From assembly GCF_036898465.1 (NCBI RefSeq), contig NZ_JARUMJ010000001.1, positions 8,246,001 through 8,310,000 on the forward strand: DNA of 64,000 nt, given 5' to 3'. Made by a program: the position numbers and the translations under genes. Shown one piece after another: positions 33,455 through 42,526 of the stretch (within the stretch, counting starts at the first letter, position 1; every line of letters begins with the position of its first letter). The notes beneath the pieces were generated by a model that was given only the letters and a program-made list of their open reading frames with translations, ran no database searches and was not told the DNA's origin. The DNA is from Streptomyces sp. B21-105 (lineage in GTDB: Bacteria; Actinomycetota; Actinomycetes; Streptomycetales; Streptomycetaceae).

Positions 33455-34752
33455 GGTGCCTCCAGGGGGATGAGTGCCTCGACACGGTAACCACCCGTGA
33501 GGCGCCGGCCGGTGTCCAGGGTTCCGTCGTAGACGGAGAGGCGCTCGCGCAGGCCGAGCAGCCCGAGCCCGTTGCCGGCGGCCGCGCCCGGGCCGGGAGC
33601 ACCGCCGGTGTCGGAGACCTCCACCCGCAGCAGGTCGGGGGAGTAGTCGACACGGACGGTCGCCCGCGCTCCGGCGGCGTGTTTCACCGTGTTGGTCAGC
33701 GCCTCCTGGACCACGCGGTACGCGGTGAGCCCGATGCCGGGCGGTACGGGGCGGGCCACTCCGGTGACCTCGAGGTCGACCGGCAGGCCGGTGTCACGGA
33801 CCCGCCCGACGAGCGTTTCCAGCTGCTTCAGGCCCGGTTGCGGGGCCAGCTCCCCGCCGCGGTCCGCGGCGTGGTCGTCGCCGTCCATGGTGAGCAGGCC
33901 CATGACGTGACGCAGATCGGTCATCGCGGCCCGTCCGCTCGCCTCGACGGCGAGCAGCGCCTCGTCGGCCTCGTCGGGGACGGCCCTCATGACCCTGCGG
34001 GCGGCGCCGGCCTGGATGACCATGACGCTGACGTTGTGGGTGACGACGTCGTGCAGTTCGCGGGCGATCCTGGCGCGTTCCTCGGCGACGGCCCGGCGCA
34101 GCGCGGCGGCCTGCTCGTGTTCCACGGCGGTCAGCCGCGCGCGGCCCTCGTCGGTCCGCACCCGCCAGGTCCGCAGGCCGTTGGCGGCCATCGCCAGCGG
34201 CCCGAGGATCCACAGGACCACGTACTCGTTCGGGACGATGCCCGGCTGGTACGGGTAGACGTGCGTGGTCGAGGAGCCCGACGTGTACACCAGGAGGACC
34301 GCCGTCGGGAGTGCCACCAGGGTGGGGATGCGGTACGGGCTGTACGCGGCGGCGCTGTACACGGCGACGACGAGGGGGTAGAAGGTCAGCCGGGCGACGT
34401 CCTGCGGGGTGAGCAGGGCCAGGCAGGTCACCGCGCAGAGCACGGCCAGCGGAAAGCGGCGGCGCATCACCAGTGCGCCGGAGGTGACGAGCGCCAGGGC
34501 GCTCAGGGCGATCGCGGCGGGCATCCCGGCCGGGTGGATCGCCTTGCCCACACCGGGGAGGATCTCGCGGACCTGGTTGTCCGCGACGTCGACGGCGTAG
34601 TACACGGTGGTGACGGCGAAGGCCGCCGCCAGCGCCAGGTCGAACTGTCGGCCGCGCCGGGTGAGGCGCGGTGCCGGCCCGGTCGGGCACAGCGCATGGC
34701 GGGCTGCCTCACGGACCCGGTCCACCACGGTCGTCTCGTTCGTCACCGGCAC
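33451..34752 (-). CDS. Sensor histidine kinase (HisKA_3 type)
   Basis: 433 residues, GTG start. Several membrane helices fill residues 35-195, including a short outside loop (YTSGSSTTHVYPYQPGIVPNEY). The dimerisation and phosphorylation helix RARIARELHDVVTHNVSVMVIQAGAARR carries the His near residue 230. The ATPase part includes TAYRVVQEALTNTVKHA, VEVSDTGG and NGLGLLGLRERL. Partner of the adjacent regulator. The short extracellular part, with an ABC transporter divergent, suits sensing of membrane stress or an antibiotic. Confidence 0.92.
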   Translation of the reverse strand: MPVTNETTVVDRVREAARHALCPTGPAPRLTRRGRQFDLALAAAFAVTTVYYAVDVADNQVREILPGVGKAIHPAGMPAAIALSALALVTSGALVMRRRFPLAVLCAVTCLALLTPQDVARLTFYPLVVAVYSAAAYSPYRIPTLVALPTAVLLVYTSGSSTTHVYPYQPGIVPNEYVVLWILGPLAMAANGLRTWRVRTDEGRARLTAVEHEQAAALRRAVAEERARIARELHDVVTHNVSVMVIQAGAARRVMRAVPDEADEALLAVEASGRAAMTDLRHVMGLLTMDGDDHAADRGGELAPQPGLKQLETLVGRVRDTGLPVDLEVTGVARPVPPGIGLTAYRVVQEALTNTVKHAAGARATVRVDYSPDLLRVEVSDTGGAPGPGAAAGNGLGLLGLRERLSVYDGTLDTGRRLTGGYRVEALIPLEAP

Positions 34753-34958
34753 ATTCTCGTCGTCTGCCCGCCCCCGTGGGATCCGTCACGGAGATCACTT
34801 CCGGCGCACCTCCTACGCCGGTCGACTACTTCTCAGGGAGGACCCCGGCAGGCCCTCGTTCCCACGGAGGACCGCGAACGGCTCGGGCGAAGGACGTGGC
34901 CGGCCCCGATGCCCGCCTAGCGTCCAGGGCGCCGGATACGCGCAAGCAAGGAGCCTTC

Positions 34959-35726
34959 ATGACCGAGCCGCTGATCGAACTGCGCGCTGTGAGCCGCAGA
35001 TACGACGACGGGCCGCCCGCACTGGACGACGTGTCGCTGACCGTGGGGGCCGGTGAGGCGGTCGCGATCCTCGGTCCGTCCGGCAGCGGCAAGTCCACGC
35101 TGCTCAACCTGATCGCGGGCCTGGACCGGCCGGACACGGGGACCGTGACCGTGGACGGCGTGCGGGTCAGCGGGCTGGGCGAGGCCGCGGCGGCGCGCTA
35201 CCGGCGCTCCAAGGTCGGCATGGTCTTCCAGTTCTTCCACCTCCTCGACGACATGACCGTCGCCGACAACGTCGCACTGCCCGCGCAGCTGGCCGGCATG
35301 GCGCGAGGAGAGGCGCACCGCCGTGCCGCCGAACTCCTCGAGACCCTCGGCATCGACCGGCACGCCCGCGCCCACCCGGGTCGGTTGTCCGGCGGTGAAC
35401 GCCAACGCGTCGCGGTGGCCCGGGCGTTGATGAACCGCCCGCCGCTGATCCTGGCCGACGAGCCCACCGGCGCGCTGGACACGGCCGCCGGTGACGACGT
35501 CAGCAGACTGCTCAGGGAGCTCAACGCCGAGGGCCAGACCCTGGTGATGGTCACTCACGACCTCGCCCTGGCCCGCTCCTGCACCCACCGCACGGTACGG
35601 ATCGTCGACGGCCGGATCGCCGAGGACGCCGGTGTGCAGGGCATCGGCATGGACGGCATCGGCATGGACGGCATCGGCATGGACGGCACGGGTGTGGCGG
35701 ACGCGGGCGTGGAGATGGCCCCGTGA
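34959..35726 (+). CDS. ABC transporter ATP-binding protein (MacB/LolD type)
   Basis: 255 residues from the ATG at 34959; the longer open frame crosses the promoter region. Walker A GPSGSGKST (about residue 39), signature LSGGERQRVAVARAL, Walker B LILADEPTGALD and the switch His in VMVTHDLALA are intact, and MVFQFFHLLDDMTVADNV is the Q-loop form of the MacB/LolD class. The C-terminus carries a GIGMD tandem repeat. Its stop overlaps the permease GTG (GTGA). Divergent from the two-component genes, which probably regulate it. Confidence 0.93.
   Translation: MTEPLIELRAVSRRYDDGPPALDDVSLTVGAGEAVAILGPSGSGKSTLLNLIAGLDRPDTGTVTVDGVRVSGLGEAAAARYRRSKVGMVFQFFHLLDDMTVADNVALPAQLAGMARGEAHRRAAELLETLGIDRHARAHPGRLSGGERQRVAVARALMNRPPLILADEPTGALDTAAGDDVSRLLRELNAEGQTLVMVTHDLALARSCTHRTVRIVDGRIAEDAGVQGIGMDGIGMDGIGMDGTGVADAGVEMAP
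35640..35684 (+). repeat. Three exact 15-bp units coding GIGMD
   Basis: GGCATCGGCATGGAC is repeated at 35640, 35655 and 35670 inside the 3' end of the ABC ATPase gene. Being a multiple of three, copy-number change would keep the frame. Confidence 0.9.
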
Positions 35727-38125
35727 GCGCGCTGAGCCGGGTGGTGCGGTCGGGCGTGGGGCGGCGCCGGGTTCAGACGCTCGTGATCGGTCTGACCGCG
35801 ATGGTGGCGGTCGCCGCGTCCGTCCTGGGAGGCTCGCTGCTGGTGGTCTCGGGCGCGCCCTTCGACGACGCCTTCGACCGGCAGCACGGCGCGCACCTGT
35901 CCGTCACGTTCGACGCGGCCCGCACCGACGCCGGCCGGGCCGAGGAGACGGGGCGCGTTGTCGGGGTGGCCGCCGCGGCAGGGCCGTTCCGCACGGTGTC
36001 CGCGGTCCCGCGCATCCGCGGGGGCACGACCGGGTGGCCGATGACCGTCGTCGGCCGCGGCGATCCCGACGGCCCGGTCGACGACCTGACGTTGAGCGCC
36101 GGGCGGTGGGCCACCCGGCCCGGCGAGATCGTGCTGAACACCGACGGCTTCCTGTTTCCCGACCTCGGGCTCGAACTGACCTTCCCGGGACTGCCCGGCG
36201 ACCCCGTCCTGAAAGTGGTGGGCACGGCCCGTTCGGTCACCGGGAGCGCCGACGCCTGGGTGACACCGGCCCAGGCCGCCGCACTCACCACGCCCGGCCG
36301 CCCCGGCGGCCACCAGATGCTCTACCGCTTCACCGCCGCCGACACCGCCGCTCAGGTCGAGGCAGGCCGCGAAGCCGTGACGGAGGGGGCTGTGACGGCG
36401 GGCGGCGAGGCGGTGACCGGAACGCGGTCCTGGCTCACCGTCAGGGCGTCCGCCGAGCACGACACCGCGCTGTACGTGCCCTTCCTCCTCGCGTTCGGAG
36501 TCCTGGGCCTGGTCATGTCGGTGCTCATCGTGGGCAACGTCGTCGCCGGCGCGGTGGGCGCGGGACTGCCTCGGATCGGCGTCCTCAAGGCCGTCGGCTT
36601 CACCCCGGCGCAGGTGGTACGGGCCTACGTGGGCCAGGCGCTCGTCCCGGCGGCAGCGGGCACGGTGTGCGGCCTCCTCGCGGCCCACCTGCTGGCCGTG
36701 CCGGTCATGTCCGAGACGGAGGACGTGTACGGCACCACATCCCTGGCGGTGGCCCCCTGGGTCGACGCGACCGTAGCCCTGGGCGTCCTCGGCCTGGTCG
36801 CGGTCACCGCCTGCGCGAGCGCCTGGCGGGCCGGCCGGCTGCGCACGGTCGACGCCATCGCCGTCGGGCGCGGCGCGCGGACGGACCGCGGCCGGTGGGC
36901 GGCACGCCTGGCCGGGCGGCTGCCCCTGCCACGGCCGCTCGCCCTGGGCCTGACCCGTCCCTTCGCCCGCCCCGCCCGTGCCCTGGCCACGGGGACGGCG
37001 ATCCTGTTCGGCGCCACCGCCGTCACCTTCACCGTCGGCATGGGGGCGTCGCTCGGCGAGGTCATGAAGGCGAGGGCCCACGACTCGGCCGACGTCACCG
37101 TCGCCGCGCCCCTGCCGGAACCCGGCCCGGACGGGCCGATCCCGGGCACACGCGGCGAGCCCGAGCCGGACGCCCGCGCCGTCGCCGCGGCGATCGACGC
37201 CCAGCCCGCCACCCGGGCGTACTACACGACCGCTACGGCCCGGGCCACCGTCCCCGGTGCGGCCGGGACCACCGCGGTCGTCGCCTTCACCGGCGACGCG
37301 TCCTGGGGCGGCTACACCATGGTCTCCGGTCGCTGGATCGCCGAGCCGGGCGAGGCCGTCGTACCCACCGCCTTCCTCGCCGCCACCGACACGCACATCG
37401 GGGGCACCGTCACGCTGGGCGGCCTGGGTGATCCGTACGGCCCGGGCGGTTCGGACGGCTCGGCCGAGGCGGTCACCGTCCGGATCGTCGGCGAGGTGCT
37501 CGACCCCCGCAACGACGGCATGCAGGTGTTCACCGACGCCGCGACGCTCGCACCCGCACACCCGGACCTGACCGACACCACGCAGCACATCGCGGTGACA
37601 TCCGGCACTTCCGCCGCCGGTTACGCAGACGCGCTGAACAAGAGCCTGAAACCCCTGGGCGTCACCGCCCGGGCCGGCGGGGCCGACGGCGGCAGCGACG
37701 TGGTCGCCACGCTGAACGCACTGTCCGCGCTCCTGACGCTGATGCTCGTCGCCGTGGCGGCGCTCGGTGTCCTCAACGCGGTCGTCCTCGACACCCGTGA
37801 GCGCGTCCGTGAACTCGGCGTCCACAAGGCCCTGGGCATGACCCCCCGGCAGATGATCGCGATGGTCGTCACTTCGGTCGTCCTGACCGGGCTGGCCGGC
37901 GGCATCCTGGGTGTTCCGCTCGGCGTCGCGCTGCACGGCTGGGTCGTCCCCGCCATGGGCCACAGCGCCGGACTGGAACTTCCGCACTCCGTCCTCGCCG
38001 TCTACCCCGCGGACCGACTGTCCCTGCTCGCTCTGGGGGGCCTGCTCATCGCCGTTCTCGGGGCGCTGCTGCCCGCGGGCCGCGCGGCCGCGGCGCGCAC
38101 CGCGACCGCCCTGCGCACCGAGTAG
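35723..38125 (+). CDS. ABC transporter permease with two FtsX-type domains
   Basis: 800 residues, GTG start overlapping the ATPase stop. N-terminal helix (VQTLVIGLTAMVAVAASVLGG), a large outside domain, three helices near residues 250-370 (FLLAFGVLGLVMSVLIVGNVVAG and following), a second unit starting after GRGARTD near 390 (LATGTAILFGATAVTFTVGMG), a second outside domain, and three final helices (LMLVAVAALGVLNAVVLDTRERVRELGVHKALGMTPRQM). This is the duplicated FtsX layout of lipid- or peptide-related exporters. It works with the ATPase; the cargo is unknown. Confidence 0.92.
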   Translation: MSALSRVVRSGVGRRRVQTLVIGLTAMVAVAASVLGGSLLVVSGAPFDDAFDRQHGAHLSVTFDAARTDAGRAEETGRVVGVAAAAGPFRTVSAVPRIRGGTTGWPMTVVGRGDPDGPVDDLTLSAGRWATRPGEIVLNTDGFLFPDLGLELTFPGLPGDPVLKVVGTARSVTGSADAWVTPAQAAALTTPGRPGGHQMLYRFTAADTAAQVEAGREAVTEGAVTAGGEAVTGTRSWLTVRASAEHDTALYVPFLLAFGVLGLVMSVLIVGNVVAGAVGAGLPRIGVLKAVGFTPAQVVRAYVGQALVPAAAGTVCGLLAAHLLAVPVMSETEDVYGTTSLAVAPWVDATVALGVLGLVAVTACASAWRAGRLRTVDAIAVGRGARTDRGRWAARLAGRLPLPRPLALGLTRPFARPARALATGTAILFGATAVTFTVGMGASLGEVMKARAHDSADVTVAAPLPEPGPDGPIPGTRGEPEPDARAVAAAIDAQPATRAYYTTATARATVPGAAGTTAVVAFTGDASWGGYTMVSGRWIAEPGEAVVPTAFLAATDTHIGGTVTLGGLGDPYGPGGSDGSAEAVTVRIVGEVLDPRNDGMQVFTDAATLAPAHPDLTDTTQHIAVTSGTSAAGYADALNKSLKPLGVTARAGGADGGSDVVATLNALSALLTLMLVAVAALGVLNAVVLDTRERVRELGVHKALGMTPRQMIAMVVTSVVLTGLAGGILGVPLGVALHGWVVPAMGHSAGLELPHSVLAVYPADRLSLLALGGLLIAVLGALLPAGRAAAARTATALRTE

Positions 38126-38248
38126 GCATGGAACAGGTGCGAAGAAGGTCCGGAGCGCCGCCGGGCCGATGGACGCCCGCTCGTCGACCGCGAGGCGGGA
38201 ACCGCGGAGGCACCAGGCAGACTCTGCGTGTTGTAGTCCCTTCGTAAT

Positions 38249-38311
38249 CGAGTTCGCAGACGAGTTCGCAGGCAAGCTCGCGGACGAGTTCGCGGACGAG
38301 TTCGTAGACAA
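38249..38311 (+). repeat. 12-bp degenerate tandem repeat in the terD leader
   Basis: Variants of GACGAGTTCGCG recur about five times. The run ends 14 bp before the terD ATG and is in frame with it, where it would code for acidic EFAD-type units. Confidence 0.75.
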
Positions 38312-38324
38312 GGATGAGCCACGC

Positions 38325-38909
38325 ATGATCACCCTCACCAAGGAAGACGGCCCCGCCGACCTGGACGGAGTCACCCATCTGTCCCTCGGGGTCTCCTGGG
38401 ACCCCACCGCCGGCAGCAGCGGCGGGGTGCTGGGCAAGCTGCGTCGCAAGACCGGCACCGACCTCGACCTGATCGCCATCGCCATGCAGGGCGCGGATCC
38501 CGTGCGTCTGGCGGGTCTCGACTCACTCGACCCGATGGGCAACGGCTCGCTGCTGCACAGCGGTGACAACCAGACCGGGCACGGGGACGGCGACGACGAG
38601 ACGGTGACCGTCGAGTTCGCCCGGATACCGGCCAACATCACGTCGATCGTGTTCATCGCCGCGGCGTACAAGAAGGGCAGCAACTTCCAGAAGGCCCGCA
38701 ACATCAGCTTCAAGGTCTACGACGCGACCGGCGGCAACACCCAGCAGGTCGCCGACATCTGGCCGAGCCTGCTCACCCAGGACAACGGCTGCGCCGTGGC
38801 GAAGGCCATGCGGGTCGGCGGCAGTTGGAAGCTCGAGGTCATCAACGTGACGGGCAAGATCAAGCAGGGCGACGAACACGCCCTGATGCGTTTCGCCGTC
38901 AGCAAGTAG
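38325..38909 (+). CDS. terD: TerD-family stress protein
   Basis: 194 residues, ATG at 38325 with AAGGA upstream. Typical text: LDGVTHLSLGVSWDP, DLDLIAIAMQG, the calcium-binding region LLHSGDNQTGHGDGDDETVTVEF, and TSIVFIAAAYKKGSNFQKARNISFKVYDATGG. TerD proteins bind Ca2+ and act in tellurite/stress or membrane-signalling complexes. It stands alone here: no terA, terC or terZ is adjacent. An acidic 12-bp repeat lies just upstream and could form an N-terminal extension only if a non-standard start were used. Confidence 0.92.
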   Translation: MITLTKEDGPADLDGVTHLSLGVSWDPTAGSSGGVLGKLRRKTGTDLDLIAIAMQGADPVRLAGLDSLDPMGNGSLLHSGDNQTGHGDGDDETVTVEFARIPANITSIVFIAAAYKKGSNFQKARNISFKVYDATGGNTQQVADIWPSLLTQDNGCAVAKAMRVGGSWKLEVINVTGKIKQGDEHALMRFAVSK

Positions 38910-38955
38910 CAGTGTGCGCAGGCGGGTTCCGTCACGGATGAGCCGTCCGACGTCG

Positions 38956-38987
38956 ACCGGCGAGGGTGCTGACGCGCCCTCGCCGGT
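38956..38987. terminator. Bidirectional terminator between terD and the GH27 gene
   Basis: ACCGGCGAGGG and CCCTCGCCGGT form a perfect 11-bp stem around a 10-base loop, between two convergent stops. Confidence 0.85.
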
Positions 38988-39013
38988 GCTGGTTCAGTGA
39001 TGGTGACGGCGTA

Positions 39014-41014
39014 TCAGTTCAGCGTCCATTTCTGGTTGTTCTGGCCGTTGCAGGTCCACAGGAGCAGCTTGGTGCCGTTGGCGGTCGCCGCGTTGGAGGC
39101 ATCGAGGCAGAGGCCCGAGAGGTTGTTGGTGACGGTGCCGTTCGAGTTCACGGTCCACTTCTGGTTGGTGCCGCCGGTGCAGTCCCAGATGATGACCTTG
39201 GTGCCGTTGGCGGTGCCGCTGTTGTCGGCGTCCAGGCACTTGTTGCCGTAGACGACGAGTTCTCCGCGCGAGGTCTGGGTGAAGGTCTCGTTGCGTCCGC
39301 CGGAGCAGTCCCAGATCTGCGCCTGGGTGGCGTTGACGTAGGTGTTCTTGTCGATGTCCACGCAGCGGTGGGAAGCGGCCCCGACGAGGGCTGTGCCGTC
39401 GGTGCCGGGGATGCCCTGGACGCGGAGGGCGTCGATGTCCGGGGCGGTGCTGCCGGAGACCGCGGTGAACTTCACGGTGTTGGCACCCTTGGCCAGGTGC
39501 GCGAGCACGGACACGGTGCGGTAGGTGGTGGCCGAGCCGGTCGGCGGGAAGGACACGGCGTACGCGAACTGGCCGCCCACCTGGAGGTTGGCCTTACGGG
39601 CCGTGCTGCCGCCGTTGGCGTAGGTGATGTCGACCAGCTTGGTGCCCGCCGCGGAGGCGGTGACGCCGGTGAAGGTCGGGGTGGCGGCGGTGGTGGTGTC
39701 CTCGTACGTGGAGCCGGCCGCCTCGGTGCCGGAGACGGTCAGCAGCACCGCGTCGTTCGCCGGGACCGAGGTGGTGTAGCCGGTGGCGAACGATCCGGCG
39801 GTGGTGCGGGTCCAGGCGTTGCGCACGGTGGCGGAGGCACTGGTCAGGCCGAGGTCGGCCCAGCGGACGGTGATGTTCGCGGCGGAGCCGGTGCGGTTGA
39901 ACAGCATCACCGCGCGCTTGCCGGTGCCGGACAGCACCTTGCCGTACACCTGCAGATTGCGGGCGTCCTCGGCGACCTTGACGCCCTGCAGTCCGCGCGG
40001 GTCCTGGTCGATGGCCAGGACCTCGGGGTTGGTGAGGATGTCGCGGGTCTCCGCGCTCATCGTGGCCACGTTGTTGCCGGCCAGCAGCGGGGCGCCGGCG
40101 ATCGACCACAGGCTCATGTGCAGCCGGTTGCGCGCGGCGGTCATGCCGCTCAGCCCGACCATCATCATGTCGGGGTCGTTGTAGTACCCGGTGTGCTGGG
40201 CCGCGGGCTGCAGGGCCTGGTCGAAGTTGCGGTACATCTTCGTCAGCCCCGGCGTCTCCTTGAAGAAGAGGACGTCGTCGCTGGTGCGCCACAGGTCGCC
40301 GTAGCCGGTCGCCCAGTTCCAGGGCAGTCCGGTGCCCCACTCGCAGAAGGACAGCACCAGCTTGCGGCCGGTGACGGCCGACGCGGCGGTGTTCGCGGCG
40401 GAGATCGCCTTGTACGTGGCCTCCTGGTTCAGGCCCTCCACCCGGCCGCCGCAGAAGTCGAGCTTGACGTAGTCGAAGCCCCAGCGCTGGAACGTCTCCA
40501 GGTCCTGCTGGTAGTGGCCCTCCATGCCGGTGTCGGGGGCGGCGGGGCGGGTGGTGGGGAAGTAGAAGCCGCAGCCCTGCTTGCCCGCGTCGGTGTAGAT
40601 GCCGGCCTTCAGGCCCTTGCTGTGGATGTAGTCGGCGATCGCCTTCATCCCGCCGGGCCACAGGTTCTCGTCCACGACGATGTTGCCGTTCGCGTCGCGG
40701 GCGCCCTGCCACCAGCCGTCGTCGAGGTTGACGTACTTGTATCCGGCGGCGGCCATGCCGGAGGAGACCAGTGCGTCGGCCTGCTGCTTGATCGCGTTGT
40801 GGTCGATGCTGCTGAAGAACGAGTTCCAGGACGCCCAGCCCATCGGCGGGGGTGTCACGTCGATCTGGCTGGTGCTCACAGCGACCGGTTCGGCGGGCAG
40901 GGGCGCCGGCTGCTCCTGCGGGTCGAGGGTCGCCAGACCCGCGACGACGAGTCCGACGGCGAGGGTTCGGGCGGTGACGCGTCTGACCCATTGCCGGGCA
41001 GCGGTGGCGGACAT
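39014..41014 (-). CDS. Secreted GH27 alpha-galactosidase with C-terminal lectin (CBM13) domain
   Basis: 666 residues from the ATG at 41014 (GGAGAT upstream). Signal peptide: RRVTARTLAVGLVVAGLA. The catalytic barrel begins TPPPMGWASWNSFF; the nucleophile Asp is in YVKLDFCGG (about residue 186) and the acid/base Asp in WRTSDDVLFF (about 245). YYNDPDMMMVGLSGMT is also typical. After a beta-sandwich, about residues 420-540 look like CBM35 (YANGGSTARKANLQVGG). The final 125 residues are a ricin-type lectin with NQKWTV/NQKWTLN (QxW) repeats. It releases terminal alpha-galactose from plant polymers outside the cell. Divergent from the pectin genes. Confidence 0.94.
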   Translation of the reverse strand: MSATAARQWVRRVTARTLAVGLVVAGLATLDPQEQPAPLPAEPVAVSTSQIDVTPPPMGWASWNSFFSSIDHNAIKQQADALVSSGMAAAGYKYVNLDDGWWQGARDANGNIVVDENLWPGGMKAIADYIHSKGLKAGIYTDAGKQGCGFYFPTTRPAAPDTGMEGHYQQDLETFQRWGFDYVKLDFCGGRVEGLNQEATYKAISAANTAASAVTGRKLVLSFCEWGTGLPWNWATGYGDLWRTSDDVLFFKETPGLTKMYRNFDQALQPAAQHTGYYNDPDMMMVGLSGMTAARNRLHMSLWSIAGAPLLAGNNVATMSAETRDILTNPEVLAIDQDPRGLQGVKVAEDARNLQVYGKVLSGTGKRAVMLFNRTGSAANITVRWADLGLTSASATVRNAWTRTTAGSFATGYTTSVPANDAVLLTVSGTEAAGSTYEDTTTAATPTFTGVTASAAGTKLVDITYANGGSTARKANLQVGGQFAYAVSFPPTGSATTYRTVSVLAHLAKGANTVKFTAVSGSTAPDIDALRVQGIPGTDGTALVGAASHRCVDIDKNTYVNATQAQIWDCSGGRNETFTQTSRGELVVYGNKCLDADNSGTANGTKVIIWDCTGGTNQKWTVNSNGTVTNNLSGLCLDASNAATANGTKLLLWTCNGQNNQKWTLN

Positions 41015-41162
41015 GCGGATCTCCAGAGAGGGGGAGGGGGGACGAGTACTCACCGGCCGTGGAACGTCAGCGGACGGGGGGAAGGTCGCGCAGGAGTCGG
41101 CCCTCCAGGGAAGACGTGTGAGCGGGCAGGAAGCCCTGTGTCCGGTATTTCGGACGACATTC

Positions 41163-41229
41163 GGTGATCCGGTGATCCGGTGATCTGGTGATTCGGTCAG
41201 AAGGTAGAGGTGGAGCAACGGTGGGTCAA
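41163..41229 (-). promoter_or_regulatory. GH27 promoter with 9-bp tandem repeats around the start of transcription
   Basis: On the minus strand TTGACC (41229-41224) and TACCTT (41206-41201) are 17 bp apart. Just downstream, at 41195-41163, the plus strand reads four near-identical copies of GGTGATCCG. The repeats sit where a repressor or activator could control initiation. Confidence 0.6.
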
Positions 41230-41371
41230 TGGTTCTGTCGCTTCACGTTGGATTTTGTGTGACTTCCGGATGCGACTCTCCGGCGTGACGGCTCTCGGTG
41301 CCGCTCGGTCGCCGGTCCGCCTGTCACCGCTCATATCCGCACACCGGTGAAAACACATAACGACATAATCC

Positions 41372-41422
41372 TTGACGGACCATCAGTAAGTCCCTACCTT
41401 GCTGATTGTGGGAACGTTCCCA
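41372..41422 (+). promoter_or_regulatory. Promoter and LacI-type operator of the pectin esterase operon
   Basis: TTGACG (41372-41377) and TACCTT (41395-41400) are 17 bp apart. The perfect palindrome TGGGAACGTTCCCA (41409-41422) lies at about +3 to +16. Its form is that of operators bound by LacI-family sugar repressors in Streptomyces. No LacI gene is in the window. Confidence 0.75.
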
Positions 41423-41538
41423 TACTCGCGGTTCCGAGCCGTTCCTAATTTGTCAGGTGCATGCCTTGAATGGCTGTGGAGGCCGCCCGCTCATCGCTCG
41501 CCGGGTCCGGGAAGAGGGCCCCTGGGAAGGGAGAAGGC

Positions 41539-42405
41539 GTGTTCCTCGGACGCTCGTCGTGGCAACGGCCCAGGAGCCGACGGTTCGTCATGCGCGCCGC
41601 GCTGACCGCCGTCGTCGCGGTCCTGCCGATCGTTCCACTGCCCGGCACGGAGGTGAGCGCCTCGGCGGCGACCCCCGTCCATGTCTACATCGCGGGAGAC
41701 TCCACCGCCTCCACCTACGTGTCCTCGCTCGCCCCCCGGGCCGGCTGGGGCCAGGCGCTGCCGGTGTTCCTCACCTCCCGGGCCGCGGCGGTGAACGTGG
41801 CCAAGTCAGGGGCCAGTTCGAAGAGTTTCGTCGATCTGGGCCGACTCGACCACATTCTGGCGCTGATCAAGCAGGGTGACCTGCTGCTCATCTCGTTCGG
41901 GCACAACGACGAGAAGGCCGACGACCCGACCCGCCACACCGAGCCGTCGACGACGTACAAGCGGTATCTCTCCCAGTACATCGACAGGAGCCGGGCCAAG
42001 GGAGCGGTCCCGGTGCTGGTCACGCCCGTCGAGCGGCGCCACTTCAACGGCGCGGGCGTCATCTCCCCGTCGCACGGCGCCTATCCGGCCGCGATGCGCG
42101 AGCTCGCCGCGGCCAAGGGCGTACCGCTGATCGACCTGACCGCCTCCAGCACGGCGCTCTGGAACCGCGCAGGCGTGGAGGGAACGAAGAAGCACTTCAT
42201 GATCCTCAAGGCCGGGCAGTACCCCAACTACCCCAACGGCAGCCAGGACAACACGCACTTCCAGGCACTCGGTGCGATCGAGGTCGCCCGACTCGTCGCC
42301 ACCGGCCTGCGCAACCAGGGGATCCTCCCGTCCGCCGATTTTCAGCGGCTCACCGACACCATCCCGACCAGTGCGGTCGTGTGGCCCAGGACCGCGCCGT
42401 ACTGA
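41539..42405 (+). CDS. Secreted SGNH/GDSL esterase (rhamnogalacturonan acetylesterase type)
   Basis: 288 residues from a GTG at 41539 after GGGAGAAGG; an upstream ATG at 41470 is also in frame. Signal peptide RAALTAVVAVLPIVPLPGTEVSASAA. Block I VYIAGDSTASTY (catalytic Ser about residue 53), SGASSKSF (Gly block), FGHNDEKADD (Asn block) and QDNTHFQALGA (catalytic Asp/His about 237) are all present, as in rhamnogalacturonan acetylesterases. It removes acetyl groups from pectin. The pectinesterase gene follows 122 bp downstream. A LacI-type operator controls the promoter. Confidence 0.9.
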   Translation: MFLGRSSWQRPRSRRFVMRAALTAVVAVLPIVPLPGTEVSASAATPVHVYIAGDSTASTYVSSLAPRAGWGQALPVFLTSRAAAVNVAKSGASSKSFVDLGRLDHILALIKQGDLLLISFGHNDEKADDPTRHTEPSTTYKRYLSQYIDRSRAKGAVPVLVTPVERRHFNGAGVISPSHGAYPAAMRELAAAKGVPLIDLTASSTALWNRAGVEGTKKHFMILKAGQYPNYPNGSQDNTHFQALGAIEVARLVATGLRNQGILPSADFQRLTDTIPTSAVVWPRTAPY

Positions 42406-42526
42406 GGGCCGCCGGCCTCTCTCCACCCGTCGACCACTGTCTACCCGCCGGTCTCTCCCCATCCGCCGGTCATCTCTCCACCCGCTGCCGCCGGCAGATC
42501 CGCTGAAGTTCGACGAAAGGGCACAC

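Noticed and set aside
35555..38713. Very long minus-strand open frame (over 1000 codons) opposite the ABC genes
   Set aside because: Its translation is low-complexity Gly/Arg/His/Asp-rich text, while the plus strand codes for an intact ATPase and permease. It is an antisense shadow of high-GC codon use.
38966..41167. 733-codon plus-strand frame
   Set aside because: Exact antisense of the GH27/lectin gene, with Val/Gly/Ala-rich text and no motifs.
41163..41195. Possible CRISPR-like repeat
   Set aside because: Units are 9 bp, contiguous and without spacers. No array-like structure was seen anywhere in the window.
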